A stretch of DNA of 64,000 nt from Posidonia oceanica (lineage: Eukaryota; Streptophyta; Magnoliopsida; Alismatales; Posidoniaceae): NCBI GenBank assembly GCA_037176725.1, contig JAZBRS010000059.1:13689001-13753000 (forward strand). The letters are read 5' to 3'. Every line of letters starts with the position of its first letter. Positions within the stretch are counted from its first letter, which is position 1. The translations under genes were made by a program, and so were the position numbers. Under the pieces are notes generated by a model. That model searched no databases and was not told where the DNA came from. It saw nothing but the letters and a program-made list of their open reading frames with translations. Below are positions 47,901 through 59,639 of the stretch, piece by piece.

Positions 47901-49763
47901 CATTCCACCTGCCCGAAAAATTCCAAACCCTAGATTCTAGCTAAGCCCAAGGCCAGGCCCATTGTATCCTCAACAGAGAAAGACGAGCCTTGAAAAATGA
48001 CTGCATTCAGAGTCAACCAGATACTCCAACATACTGCATGGAAGGTTTTTTGGTTCTGGGCTTCCTCTAATTCCAGGAATATTCTTCATCTGATTCCTGG
48101 CATGAACAGCATTAGTTGTAATGACCTCATGGTGACACCCCAGGCTCATAGTTATCTGGAAACTCTTAGCAAAAGGCAACCCAAAAAAAAGTGACAATGG
48201 TACTTTTTGTTAAATCCATGAGAACTGCAAAATGTGCCTGCCAGAACTCAAACCTTGTGTCTACACTTCGTAAGAGTGCTGTCTTTACTAGAAGCCACAT
48301 ACAGCCTCACCCTGAGGAGAAATCAAGCCTTCCGGACCCTCCAGCAAAAGAAAATTTGGATATCCAAACTGACGAGCTCCTCTTTCTCAAGATAGGAATT
48401 TTTCAGTGGAAAAACCAGATTGATCTATCCATCCCTGCTGACATGAACCAATTAATACAACTAACGAATATCCAGGAAGATTGAATCCTAGTGGAACTAG
48501 GTTATGGTTTCTTGAGAATTTTTAATATATATATATATATATATATAGGGAGCGGTTCAGTTGCATAACTGTCCTTAAATAGTCCAAATGAACCACTAAT
48601 TTCAACCGTTAGATCTCCTAATACATGATCTAACTTAATAAGCTATTAAAAAAATTGAAGTGACCATATCAACCCACATACCTCCTCCAACCACTCTCCC
48701 CCATGTGGCCCCCTCACCCCATCTCCTACCTTCTCCCTACGTGGCCTTTCATTTCATCCTCCCCCATGTGCCCCATATCAACACCAGGAAATTAAAAAAT
48801 CAAATACCAAAAATTAGTTTCAATTTAATTTATTGATATTGCAATTGAATTAGCTTTTGAAATTATTTCTTATGGTACTTGATTTTTCTTTTGATAGGAT
48901 GGTTGTTGATATATCTTCTTTCAATTTAGAGATAAATTTTATACAAAAAGATATGACTTGCTTGATCCTTACTAACCACTGTAAAATTTAGTGTATGCAT
49001 AAAATTTCAGTATATCTTCTACTGAAATTCAGTATCTCTATAAAAGTTCAGTATCTACACGCATTCAAGAAAACGTTAATGACTCCCTCCACATCAACAT
49101 CAGCCACTAAAATAAAAAATTAAAATATGAAAATTAGTTTCAATTAAATTTATTGATATTGCTATTGAAATTACTTTATCTATTGAAATTTCTACTAATG
49201 ATACTTGATTTTTCTTTTGATAGGATGGTTGATGATAATTGATAAACATTATTTTAATTTAGGGTTGGGTCTTATACAAGAAGATATGACTTCCTTGACC
49301 CTTACTAGTTATTGTAAAATTCAGTGTCTACATATATCCAATATCTTTTACAAAAATTCAATGTCTATACAAAATTTCAGTGTCTGCATCTATCTAATAT
49401 CTTTTACTAAAATTCAGTACTTGTATAAAAATTCAGTGTCTGCACATATTCAAGAAAACATCCATGACTCTCTCTCAATTTTTCCAAACAATTAATGTTC
49501 ACAGCTCGAATTAATTGTGTTTACACCTACACCAATAATTGTGTTCACACTTAGAGAATAATTGTGCTCACACTTAGAAAATCATTATATTCACACTAGT
49601 GATTACCAAAGAGGTAAGATCATCACCTCATATAAACACCACATTCAGTTACCTTCAATATAAATCCAACACAATCCTATACCACAAGATCTTCATCAAA
49701 TGGTCAAATATACTTGTCTTTAAATTACAAGAATGAGGACATGTTTGCAATGGAAGCTAATCC

Positions 49764-49817
<54 letters not shown>

Positions 49818-52800
49818 TGTATCATATCTTTTATGTCATAATTGGTGGTCAAATGTCCATAAAACATGATATTTGCCATCAAGGATTGTCACAATAGACC
49901 ACGTTAATAACTCTCTTTTAATAATTAAAATTAAAACCACAATAGTAACTCAAATAGAAAGTAGTTGTGAATGGTGCACAACATTCGTTACATGTAATGT
50001 CAATGGCTAGTAAGGAAATTTTTACCAACTAGATGGAGCATTTTCTCACTGTTCAAAAAAACAGAAAAAACAGACGTTTAAACGATGTTTAAATGTTTTT
50101 TACATAACATCATTTCATTTTGCAACGGATCTTTAAATGGATTGATTTTAAACGGCCGTTTTAACGGGTCTTGTCCATTTAAATGGCTGTTTTTGAGTAA
50201 AAAAATAAGCATTTTTTTGTAATTTGATGTTGACTTCTTGTCATTATTATAATTTGATTATCTAGGTATTTGGTTTACTTATGTATGTTACTTATTTAAT
50301 TATTCAATTTACGATTTGAATTAAACCACTCATGATTGAATGGCAATTATATACTAGTGGTCAAATGATAATTACACATGTTCAAATTATATGTATTGAG
50401 TTAAATTACTTGTGTTTGAAACTTTGAATGATAATTTTATATATTGAGGTAATTTGATGAATGTTGTTGGTTGCATGCATGTCATTTATATATTTATTTA
50501 TTTTTATTAGTTTTTACCACTTTTTAACACCTGTTTAAACCCCCTCTTTTCAAAAAATGTTTTAAAATTCAAACCATGTATAGGCTGTTTTCCATTTTTT
50601 AAAACATTGCATTTTCTAAAAAAATGGGTAAACATAAAGCCAAATATTGCTAACACCATAGGGTTCAATTGGAATGCAACAGTAAGACACCATTAAGGGT
50701 GCCCTACTTTAATTTATCCTTATCAATATGTAACACACATGATATAAAAGACTTACCAGGCCCCGTCTCTAGCAGATCTAGCTTCAAATTCCATTTGACT
50801 ACTTTCTGAAAGATTTCTTCCTGCATTTCATGAAAGGAAACAGCCTGGTGAGAACTGCATCTAGTAATAAAGTCAAAAAAATTAATTGTAGCCTTCCAAC
50901 ATCACAATGTGTGCAAAGGTAACAACATGAATTTGGCCTTTTTTATTTGTTTTAAAGAGAGAAATGACTTTGAAGCTTAACATACAAAAGGCAATTGATA
51001 TCCAACAAGGAACTAACATTAGTGCTGAATTTTGAAGATCGGAAATCATTTAGACCAAAGTTTAGATTCTAATGTGTTCTAGTATCATTACAATGTATAC
51101 TGTATAGTTTTTCAGACTTAGGATAATATCTAATAATTACATATACACTACAAGAAATGGTAAACAATTGTCTGTTTGTAAATATCATTAAGTTTTATAA
51201 GATAAATGAAGGATTCAAGATACAAGAAAGACCTAGGATTCAAGATCTATTCAGTAAGTATGCTAAAATAAAGAAAAATCTTCATTATCATCATAAGAAT
51301 AAGCACAATAGTCATAGAATGTAATCCTAAAAAATTAACACCCAAGAATGACAAAATTTTGAAGAAATAATGAATTATTAATTAGTTTACCTATAAATAT
51401 TAAAATATTCATTATGATCACAATACATATATAAGGTTTTAGCCACATTTTCATTTGAGAATAATTTTATGGAAGAAAACACCCAAAAAAAAAATCAAAA
51501 GTCATTGATTTGGATATATTATATGTACCATTTGGAAATACGAGAGTATCGATGAGTATTGACCAACACTTTCGATATGAAGGTAAAATGGTGTTTTACT
51601 TATCATATTGGAAAATATTGATTCCAACATCCATATGTTATGTTAAGATACACTAAGCAATGATTTGGATATGAATTTTTTACTAAAAACGTAGCTAGGG
51701 AGAAAAGTTAACTTAAACCAAGTCAATGATTTATTCCAAAGAACAAATGATGAAGCATGACATGTTTGAAATGGCAAATAAATCCTTGATTGCACAAAGA
51801 CGATTATAACGGGAAGACATAGCTAGCTTAAACGTATGTGACTATGTGGTCACAAAATCGGCTGACTGAGCAACATAGTGGTAAAAGCAAATATAAAAAT
51901 AGGTAATCAAGGTCCATAATAGAGTATATGTGACTCTCTTTTCCAAATAACAAAACAATGACAGAAATGGCTTTAATATGGTATAGCTTATAAAGTGTTA
52001 GTCAACCACTCAAATTAGGATCAATTTTGTTGAGATTTTCAACCTCAAAAATTCCCATCCCACAATTTTCTATGTGAAAATACTAATATAATAACCTGTG
52101 AATCTTGTGCCACAAATTGTGCAACTCATGTGATGCAGTTTCTCCCAGAACAGGAAGAAAAAATGGGTAGTCTTCCAAGTCTCTGGGAGAATTCCATTAT
52201 CCATTAACAAAATGGTACTAAAAACCAAGAACATGAGGTTCAGAAATCTCAACTATACAGCCCTAAGTAATTTCAGCAATAAAATATGGCCAAAATAAGC
52301 CCAGAACTGAGCAGATAATACTCAAGAAAGAATTTTTATGCCAATCAGAAATATTCGACTCAACAAGGAAAATCATGTGATTGGTGAAAACTACCCGAAG
52401 CAACAGCTAAAGAGTTGGTCACACTTTTGTATGGAATTGAATCCTCTCGACGAGTAGGTGAGATGCTTAACTTCACAGGAGCTTTAATCATTTTTGCTCT
52501 TTGTGCATATCTCCTATTTTGGAACCAGTTCCAAACCTGCACAACTTCAGAATTAAGACAAGCTCTGAAACGTCCCTGTCAATCTCAAATCTTCTCTAAC
52601 CTGCTTTGATTGTATAGCAGTCTTTCCTACTCGTTCTGCAGATGCACTTCAAGAAAAAAATAGTATTATTATTTTAAACATTGTGTTGCAGATAATTGAG
52701 TACTGGGCACACTATTGTTTACTACCCTCAACTATAAGGTGGACTCTTGTTTGCATCACCACCATCAGACGTATACAGAACAATGCTCCAAATATTAGGG

Positions 52801-54009
52801 ATCATCAACGATAAGGTGGATTCATGTTTGCATCACCACCATCAGACATATACGGAGTAATGCTACAAATATTTGGGATCATACCACCATCCCCTTTTTG
52901 CAGCAGCCATACCAACACATGCCAAAGCAAGGTCAGCAATGATGTAGTCATCACATACTCATTGTTAAGAAACCAACAACATATTTTAACTTTTATTAGT
53001 AGAGAACAGAGTTCAAAATATATCATGGATGAAATGGTCTGTCATCACTTCCATTGTGAAAAGCAATTAAGTCTATACAAGAGGGCAGTTTTTGTTTGAT
53101 CATAAAAATGATGATGCCAATTTCAATACCACCCTATAGTTGAGTCTAGTAAGAGTAAACCCATATCCGACGATATAAAGATACCACCATGTAAAACTAA
53201 TACCTGAACTTATCTGCAAGAGCACTAATGGTATCACGAGATGGTATTGCATTATTGGCATCTCGTAAGCACACTTCCATCTCTGCCACCTATGCAACGA
53301 GACAGCATCAGATAAGGCTCATAAGCTTACCACATTCCAAGAAATAGTTTATAGCAGAAAATGCATTGCAACTTTACATACCATGCCGAAGCATAATCAC
53401 ATAACATACATAAATGAAGAACTACATGATTTTCCAACCATAACTTATTAACTTTTCAAAAAAAATCACCAAGTCAAACAATTAACAGCTACATGACCAA
53501 AAATCAACTAGATTAAAAACACACATGGTGATTGGTGCTACGAACGCCTCGTAACGACCGAAAATTCCATCAGATCGGTTTTTTCTCAAACCTCTAGTCC
53601 ATCGAAAGTTGCATTCTTTATCTGTTCTAGCTACTTCTATTGTAAGTGCTACATCCAAAAAGGCTCACAACATCCCTCCCAAAACAGACATCGAGATGCA
53701 CTCTACTTAACCAAAACAAACAAAAATTCCAATAAAAAAAAAGGTGCTAAAACTAAGTGGATTAAACAGAACCAACACCTAGTCCACCTCCAACACGACA
53801 CCACAAACATCAAAAACATGAAAAACACCCTAAAAAGCTTGAAACTTTGGCAACGGTTCCACACATAAAATCCATCCACCACCAAGTCAAACTCAAACTC
53901 CACTAATCAACAACCTCTCCACGAAACCAGCTAGGGTTTGTTCTGTGGCTGTTACCTCGGCCTGGGTGAAGCGGAAGACGGGGCCACCGCTGTGCGGGGG
54001 GCGGCCCAT
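44947..54009 (-). CDS. SHH2: SAWADEE homeodomain homolog (SHH2-like), 9 exons
   Basis: Exons on the minus strand: 54009-53956, 53289-53204, 52646-52601, 52536-52395, 50820-50757, 47368-47317, 46926-46783, 46220-46101, 45294-44947. All are GT-AG and phases close to 351 aa. The start [18 protein letters not shown] is the SHH2-type N-terminus. The homeodomain runs through [15 protein letters not shown] to [15 protein letters not shown] (residues about 63-77). The SAWADEE domain (about 120-250) has [58 protein letters not shown] and [20 protein letters not shown], including the His/Cys zinc-type residues, ending [12 protein letters not shown] proteins read H3K9me with unmethylated H3K4 and recruit RNA polymerase IV for 24-nt siRNA production in RNA-directed DNA methylation. 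Introns of up to 3.4 kb hold repeats. SHH1 versus SHH2 rests on the N-terminus. Confidence 0.93.
48511..49790. mobile_element. (TA)n-flanked non-autonomous element with internal duplication
   Basis: Both ends sit in TA runs. The left end reads tataGGGAGCGGTTCAGTTGC with ctgtcc further in. The reverse complement of the right end reads tataGGATTAGCTTCCATTGC with atgtcc further in, giving degenerate inverted ends. Inside, a block of about 316 bp (48774-49089) is repeated at 49090-49477; shared words include attagtttcaatt, gatttttcttttgatagga and agatatgactt. Small elements that lie between TA repeats are known in plants (Micron-type in rice); class membership here is inference. Confidence 0.6.
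49766..49822. repeat. (AT)n(GTAT)n microsatellite
   Basis: An AT run passes into a run of gtat units, marking the right boundary of the element above. Confidence 0.95.
50821..52394 (-). other. Intron 4 of the SHH2-like gene
   Basis: AT-rich 1.6-kb intron. A CACTA-like word cactacaagaaatgg lies at about 51150, but no partner terminus was found. No gene is seen. Confidence 0.5.
52734..52887. repeat. Two-copy 77-bp tandem duplication in SHH2-like intron 2
   Basis: The block ataaggtgga(c/t)tc ... gcatcaccaccatcagac starts at 52734 and recurs at 52811 with about ten differences. Confidence 0.85.
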
Positions 54010-54654
54010 CACTCTCCGCCGACCGGAGCCGGGAGGGTGAGCGGGAAGAGGGAACGGATCGGGAATGAGGCGACCGGTGGGAACCTGCTCTCCTCCTAGC
54101 GCAGCACGTGTGCACCGAGTCCTCTTGCATATTCTTTCTTGTGGTTAAAATTTGTAGTTTCCTTTCTTCTTTTCTCTTTTTTTGTCCCGTTTTTTTTTTT
54201 TGCGTGTATTTTTCGTTTTCGTGACATGGCGAAATCCGACCGTCCGTCTCCAATGAAAGATCTCCTGACCGTTGATGGAAGCAACATAGATACATGTAGC
54301 ATAGCCACATGACATGGGTGAGGAGATCTAGGTAGCGTCTGGTAACATTTTTTTCTCTTTAGTGTATTTGAAGAAGTTAATTTTTTTTAAGTTACTTTCT
54401 TTGATAGCTTATTTAGGAACTTACCTGCAATGAAGTAATCTTGTATAGATGCAATAACATGTGAAGTAGCGTTTTTCCGTGAAATAATCAAATTACCCTC
54501 TTCCTCCCACATCGGCGTCTACCACCTTCCCCGCTTCCATGTAATCTTGTTGGTGGTTGGACTAGGTCTGGGTTGGGATCTCTGCTGCTTGAGAGGTTGT
54601 ATGTGGACTATGGGAAGAAAGGGAGACAGGATCTCTACCTCCGATTGCCGGTGC
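54010..54654. other. 5' flank of the SHH2-like gene
   Basis: About 100 bases of GC-rich sequence before the ATG form a likely 5' leader. Beyond about 54115 the sequence is T-rich on the plus strand and then moderately GC-rich toward the minisatellite. No clear TATA box was found. The minus-strand open frames at 54310-53903 are in frames other than SHH2 exon 1. Confidence 0.4.
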
Positions 54655-55110
54655 ACCTATGGGTGTCGACGTTGGTGTCTCGGCAGTGGGACTAGCAGTG
54701 GGAGCGGCGATGGGGGCGGTGGCGGGTGGGACGGAGATGGGGGTGGAAGCCGACGCACCTATAGGTGTCGATGCTGGTGTCTCGGTAGTGGGAGCGGCGA
54801 CAGGGGCGGAGGCAGACGGGACGGAGATGGGGGTGGAAGCCGACGCACCTGTGGGTGTCGATGCTGGTGTCTCGGCAGTGGGAGTGGCGATGGGGGCAGT
54901 GGCGGGCGGGAAGGAGATGGGGGTGGAAGCCGACACACCTGTGGGTGTTGACGTTGGTGCCTCGACAATGGGAGCGGCGACAGGGGCGGAGGCAGGTGGG
55001 ACGGAGATGGGGGTGGAAGCCAACGCACCTATGGGTGTCGACGCTGGTGTCTCGGCAGTGGGAGCAGCGATGGAGGCGATGGCGGGCTGGATGGAGGGTT
55101 TAAGGTGTTT
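54655..55110. repeat. GC-rich minisatellite, about 90-bp unit, 4-5 copies
   Basis: The unit contains ggtgtcgatgctggtgtctc, gtgggagcggcga and gacggagatgggggtggaag. Anchor words recur about every 90 bases (near 54728, 54819, 54909, 55000). Because 90 is a multiple of three, both strands stay open. The minus strand encodes a 30-residue Pro/Ala/Ser/Thr repeat (ETPASTPIGASASTPIS-like) and the plus strand a Gly/Val/Ala repeat. Nothing shows that either is translated. It ends close to the LTR start at 55159. Confidence 0.88.
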
Positions 55111-55158
55111 TATGTTCTGGTTTTTTTGTAGTTTCTTTATTCCTTGATCTTTCTCTTC

Positions 55159-56787
55159 TGGGATTTTGTGGGTAGATCCGTTGTAAACTCTCACGAGACA
55201 CCACTCGTCCACTAGGGCAACCTAAGGGTTTAAAGGCTTGTTGCACATGCTAAATGCAATCGCGATTCCTGCGAAAGTGAGTTAGGATTTTCTTATTTTT
55301 TCTTATGTTAGGTTAGAGTCAGTTTTGCTCGTAGACTAGCAAAAGATAACTATGAGAGTGTTTGATTAACTCATAATTCAGACATATTTTATTCCCCATA
55401 TTTATTAATTAATGTATATAAATAATGCTACTTGAAGTATTTTGTGTAAATTTTGCAGGAACTTGAGAATCTGAAAAGAATTGAGAAAAAGAAGGAAGAG
55501 AAAAGAATAAAAGATAAAAAGGAATTCAAATTCAGTCAATGATATTTTAAAGGAGAAGAGAAAAGAATTTTCTAGATACGTAGAGAAGTCAAATACACGT
55601 TTTCCATGTGCATAAATAATAAGAGAAAGATAAAAAGGAATTCAAATTCAGTCAATGATATTTTAAAGGAGAAGAGAAAAGAATTTTCTAGATATGTAGA
55701 GAAGTCAAATACACGTTTTCCATGTGCGTAAATAATAAGAGAAAGATAAGCTAACAGATTGACCAAGTTGGAGCTTATTCAAGATGACGTGGATGCCTCC
55801 TAGGCTCCCAAATACACATCCGGCGCCTCACAGGGGCCCGATCAAGATAATGCTGACTCAGTCTTTGACTGTCACATTTATCACTTGGAAATATCTTGTA
55901 TTTGAAACCTAATTTTTATCTTTTGTACTCAGATTTGTCTCCAAAATAATAAAGTCTTTGTAAGCCTATAAAATGACCAATTGTATAGATCTAGATCATC
56001 TACCATCTTCTAGGCTTAGACTCTCTTCCTCTTTTGTTATAGAGATCTTCAAGTATTCCTCTAATGTAATCTTAGTTTTTATCAATAGAATCATTTTTCC
56101 TTCTTCACTTATGTCTTTTATTCTAAGTTTTCTATTCAAGTTTTTATTTCCTATTATCTCTATGTGCAACTAATTTCTAGATCTAGGGTTTAGATAAAGT
56201 TTATGTAATTTCAGATGTTGTGATTAAATTCCTCTATGTTTTCTCATGCTTAATTGCTATGATTACTTAGGCTAAATGTATATTGCATGAATCTTTATTA
56301 TATCAATAAACTTTGATAGATTAATATTGATCATATCTTTTTAATTTATGCTTAGGGAAGAATAATTAGGGATCATGTGTATAATCTTAGATCTAAAGTA
56401 TATCATTCGATTTAGTTTGATTTGTGTGATTTTATTTAGGACTTGATAATCTATGGTGCATTACATATATATTATGCTTGTTAGGATAAAAACCATTGAG
56501 TTAAACTATTTAGATCATGAAGAGAGACAGAGAGTGGATTTAATCATGTATTTGTATTTTACATAAATGGATTGGAAAACCCTAGTTCTCTTTTATTCTG
56601 AAGTTTACTTAAGTATTTAAAATCAATCGACTTTTAAATCTGAATTTTTATATTTCATCTTCCTCGTACATCATTAATTGATAATTAATCTGTGCTATAA
56701 CTCTATTCTCTGTGGGATCGACCTGTATTTGCCTTTGTGCTACATATTACACCGTATATTTACGGTTAAGTAAAATTTTACACATCA
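55159..56787 (+). repeat. 5' LTR of the plus-strand Athila-like element
   Basis: Starts TGGGATTTTGTGGG and ends TTTTACACATCA. The end is firm, since it is shared with the sibling's LTR and followed by the PBS. The start is set by loss of homology to the sibling and could be a truncation point (see findings). A direct duplication inside (55512-55743) lengthens it by 116 bp. A 3' LTR would lie beyond the window. Confidence 0.72.
55512..55743 (+). repeat. 116-bp tandem duplication within the LTR
   Basis: agataaaaaggaattc occurs at 55512 and 55628. The two 116-bp units differ at only about two positions (gatacg/gatatg; gtgcat/gtgcgt). The sibling LTR has one copy. Confidence 0.93.
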
Positions 56788-56793
56788 AGTTTT

Positions 56794-56811
56794 TGGCACC
56801 GTTGCCGAGGA
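56794..56811 (+). other. Primer-binding site, Asp-tRNA type
   Basis: tggcaccgttgccgagga lies six bases after the LTR end. It differs from the typical Athila site (TGGCGCCGTTGCCGGGGA) at two positions, both G to A. Confidence 0.88.
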
Positions 56812-56963
56812 ATAGGGTTTTATAACATTGATTTATTATTAATTATTTCTTTCTTTTCGTTTTTATCTTAAAAAAAAATTTCTTCATTATTTTAATCTTA
56901 CAGGAACATTTAACTAAAGATCAGGAGAATCTAGAAAAGCTTTGTCAGAAAATCTCAGGAAGT

Positions 56964-57017
56964 AGGAGCGCCTCATAGGCCCCAGTTTGCATTTTTGGCA
57001 CCTCTTGAGCGCCCAGG
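56964..57017 (+). other. GCGCC-palindrome pair in the element leader
   Basis: aggagcgcctcataggcccc, then about 14 bases on ggcacctcttgagcgccc. This is a decayed version of the pair at 16643-16692 in the sibling leader. From 57020 to 57996 the leader holds nothing else that I can name. Confidence 0.65.
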
Positions 57018-57996
57018 TTAGTTATTTTCCATGATTTTTTTAATTTATATTATTTCTGATTTTTTTTTTCTAGAATCTTGATCTAAGGTTTATATATTGT
57101 TTCTATTTCTCTTTTTTCCCGATCGCTAATTTAAAAATCGAACATAAACTTGATTCAATTAAAAATATTTCATGATAAGATAGAAACCTGATTTTTAGAG
57201 CATACATCATATAGTTTGCATTTAGAGTAATTTCTATTTCATGTTATTTTATTTTGGTGACTGCTAGAGGAAAAGTAACGTATTCTCCTACTTGATTTCT
57301 AGTATTTTAGAGCATATAGTTAGTAGAAAGAACAACTTTTTTGAACATAATTATTTGTTACATATCATTTTAAAGTACCTAAGGGCAAAACCTATAGTAC
57401 AAGATAAGGTGGAGATTTCATCACCAGCCCACAAACACAAAAAGAAAGTATTAAGCATTGACCTAAACTTTAATTAAAATCAAGTAGACATTGACCCCTA
57501 GGACTTGAGCTCAATAGGACAAGTAAAACCTAGAGAGAATTGGATTTAAAATTCTTATTCCTTATTGGTGTCTAAGAAAAGTGGTTCAAGAGGCCCGACC
57601 TCTTAAAAGGTAAAGTGGTTATTTAATTAGGTCAGTTGCTTACGCACGGGGAGTCTCCCACATTCTTCCACTAATCTGGCTAACTCAGTTTAAGAAATTT
57701 TGAACCAAGGATCTTGAAGTTTAACTTGGAAATTAGGAACTGTCTAGACTTTAGATCAACCATAGAATTAGGATCTGGGTGACTTGTGTAATTAGATTAG
57801 ACATATTTCTTCTCTATCGGTAATCTCTTCATCTATTTAATTCCTATTTTCTCATCTTTTCTTCTTTTCTATTTTCATTGCATTTTGTTAATTTATTTCA
57901 AAAAAAGAAGAAGAATAGAGTTTCATCAAGTGCATGTCTGTTTGAGTCCGTGATTTGACTCATTGTCTTATTTGTGTCGAACCCAAAGAATTTAAA

Positions 57997-59630
57997 ATGG
58001 CTGATGAAGTATACAATCCACCTCTAGCCTTAGAAGCCAAGTGTTACCTAGTGAGAACCGCACAACCATCTTGCATTAGACTTCCAAATGCTAATAGCAA
58101 CAATTTTGAACTAAAATCCAATTATATTAGCCAATTGCCTAGGTTCACGGGTCTAGAATCTGAAGATGCTTACTGGTTCATCAATGAATTTGAGGAGGTG
58201 TGTAGTATGATGAACAGTTGTCTGATGATGCAGTCCGATTAAGATTCATTCCTTTTGCATTAAAAGACAATGCTAAAAAGTAACTTTATAGTCTACTAAC
58301 TAATTCAATCACCACTTGGGTCCAATTTTGCACTGTAATCCTAAAAAGATATTATCCTATTCACAAGACCATCAAATTTAGAAATGAAATTAATTCATCT
58401 AAACAACCAATTGGTGAATCTTTCTAGAAGTATTTTGAAAGATTTAAGGATCTCTTAGCCCAGTGTTCGCACTGTGGTATAGAAAAATAGAAACTATGTC
58501 AAATAATTTATGAGGGTTTATACATTTCAACTAAGACCATGCTTGAGTCTATGTGTCAGGGAGCATTCATGAAGAAAAATGAGGATAAGGCATGGGAATC
58601 CCTAGGAGAATTAGCTAAGAAAACAATGCAGTGGGAGAGTACAAATGATCAATTAATTGATAAACTCACACCCTCTAAAAGCGGTATTCACTCAATAGAG
58701 TCTTTTATAACCACTGAAGCCAAATACAACACACTAGCTAGTAGGTTAGAAGCTCTAGAGATGAAGAAGAAAATCCAGGTAAACCAAGTGTCCGACTAGG
58801 TTCCTTGGTGTAAAGGTTGTCACATGGTAGGTCATGTGATGGAAGAGTGTTCTTCAGTCGTGGGTCAACCTAATTGTGGACCTGAACAATTAAATGCAAC
58901 CTTTGTTAGGCCCCGAAATGATCCATATGCCTCAACCTACAATCCACGATGGAGGAATCATCCTAATTTTTCTTGGAACCAGCAACTTCATCACGGAAGC
59001 AACAATTTTGCTTTCTCCCAATGCCAACAACAACACTCAAATCATTTTAGGCCCAATCAACACGTCCAGTAGAACTTTAATGCAGGATTACAATCCAATC
59101 TATCTCTAGGATTTAATGAAAGTGAGAGGAGAATGAGTACCCAGGAGAAAGACGTAGAGGCCCTTCTCATTGCCAACTCTCAAACAAACACCAGCATAGC
59201 TGCAAATACGCAAGCCATATTTCGAATTGAGATGCAATTGAGTCAGCTAGCCATATGGGTAGGAGGGAGAGAGAAAGGAACCTTCCATAGTCAACTTATA
59301 CCAAACCCTAGAGGTCAAGCCCAAAATCCAAATCAAGGACAGGTTCATGTGATTCAAGATGACCAGGTCAACCAGGTTAATGCAGTCGTTGCATTAAGAT
59401 CTGGAAAACAGGTAGACAACCATGTTGTCATGCCTGATCATGCTGTTAGGATTCAGAAGGACTCACCTTCTAACTCGACTACACCATTCCAATCCCACTC
59501 AGGCCAGTCTGAGGATCCTGAGAATTCTGAAGGACCCAATAAACATATTGGGCCCTCTAATGAGTCATCTGTTGAGCTCATACAGAAACCCATTGCTCTA
59601 TTTCCTAATAGGCTAAAAAATAAAAAGTAA
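57997..59630 (+). pseudogene. gag of the plus-strand Athila-like element
   Basis: A likely original start is MADEVYNPPLALEAK at 57997. NNFELKSNYISQLPRFTG follows, then EDAYWFINEFEEVCSMM. A frameshift and stops cover 58230-58538. Next come RLEALEMKKKIQ, a CCHC knuckle (CKGCHMVGHVMEEC at about 58809-58850), and a linker (59133-59630) with IFRIEMQLSQLA. Gag would form the particle and bind RNA; this copy cannot. Confidence 0.85.
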
Positions 59631-59639
59631 TCTACACAA

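Larger units (their letters stand above)
47369..50756 (-). other. Intron 5 of the SHH2-like gene (3.4 kb)
   Basis: Contains the (TA)n-flanked element at 48511-49790. A segment at 47930-48485 is open in several frames on both strands; its products show no domain I recognise, and it could be an old captured fragment. A stretch at about 50060-50620 is rich in gtttaaa words. No other gene is seen. Confidence 0.55.

Noticed and set aside
51147..51180. CACTA element terminus (cactacaagaaatgg)
   Set aside because: Only one end-like word, with no subterminal repeats and no partner terminus nearby.
54562..55212. 216-aa Pro/Ala/Ser/Thr repeat protein on the minus strand
   Set aside because: Openness follows from a 90-bp repeat unit. 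Its start lies inside the LTR and there is no leader, domain or splice support. Kept only as a minisatellite.
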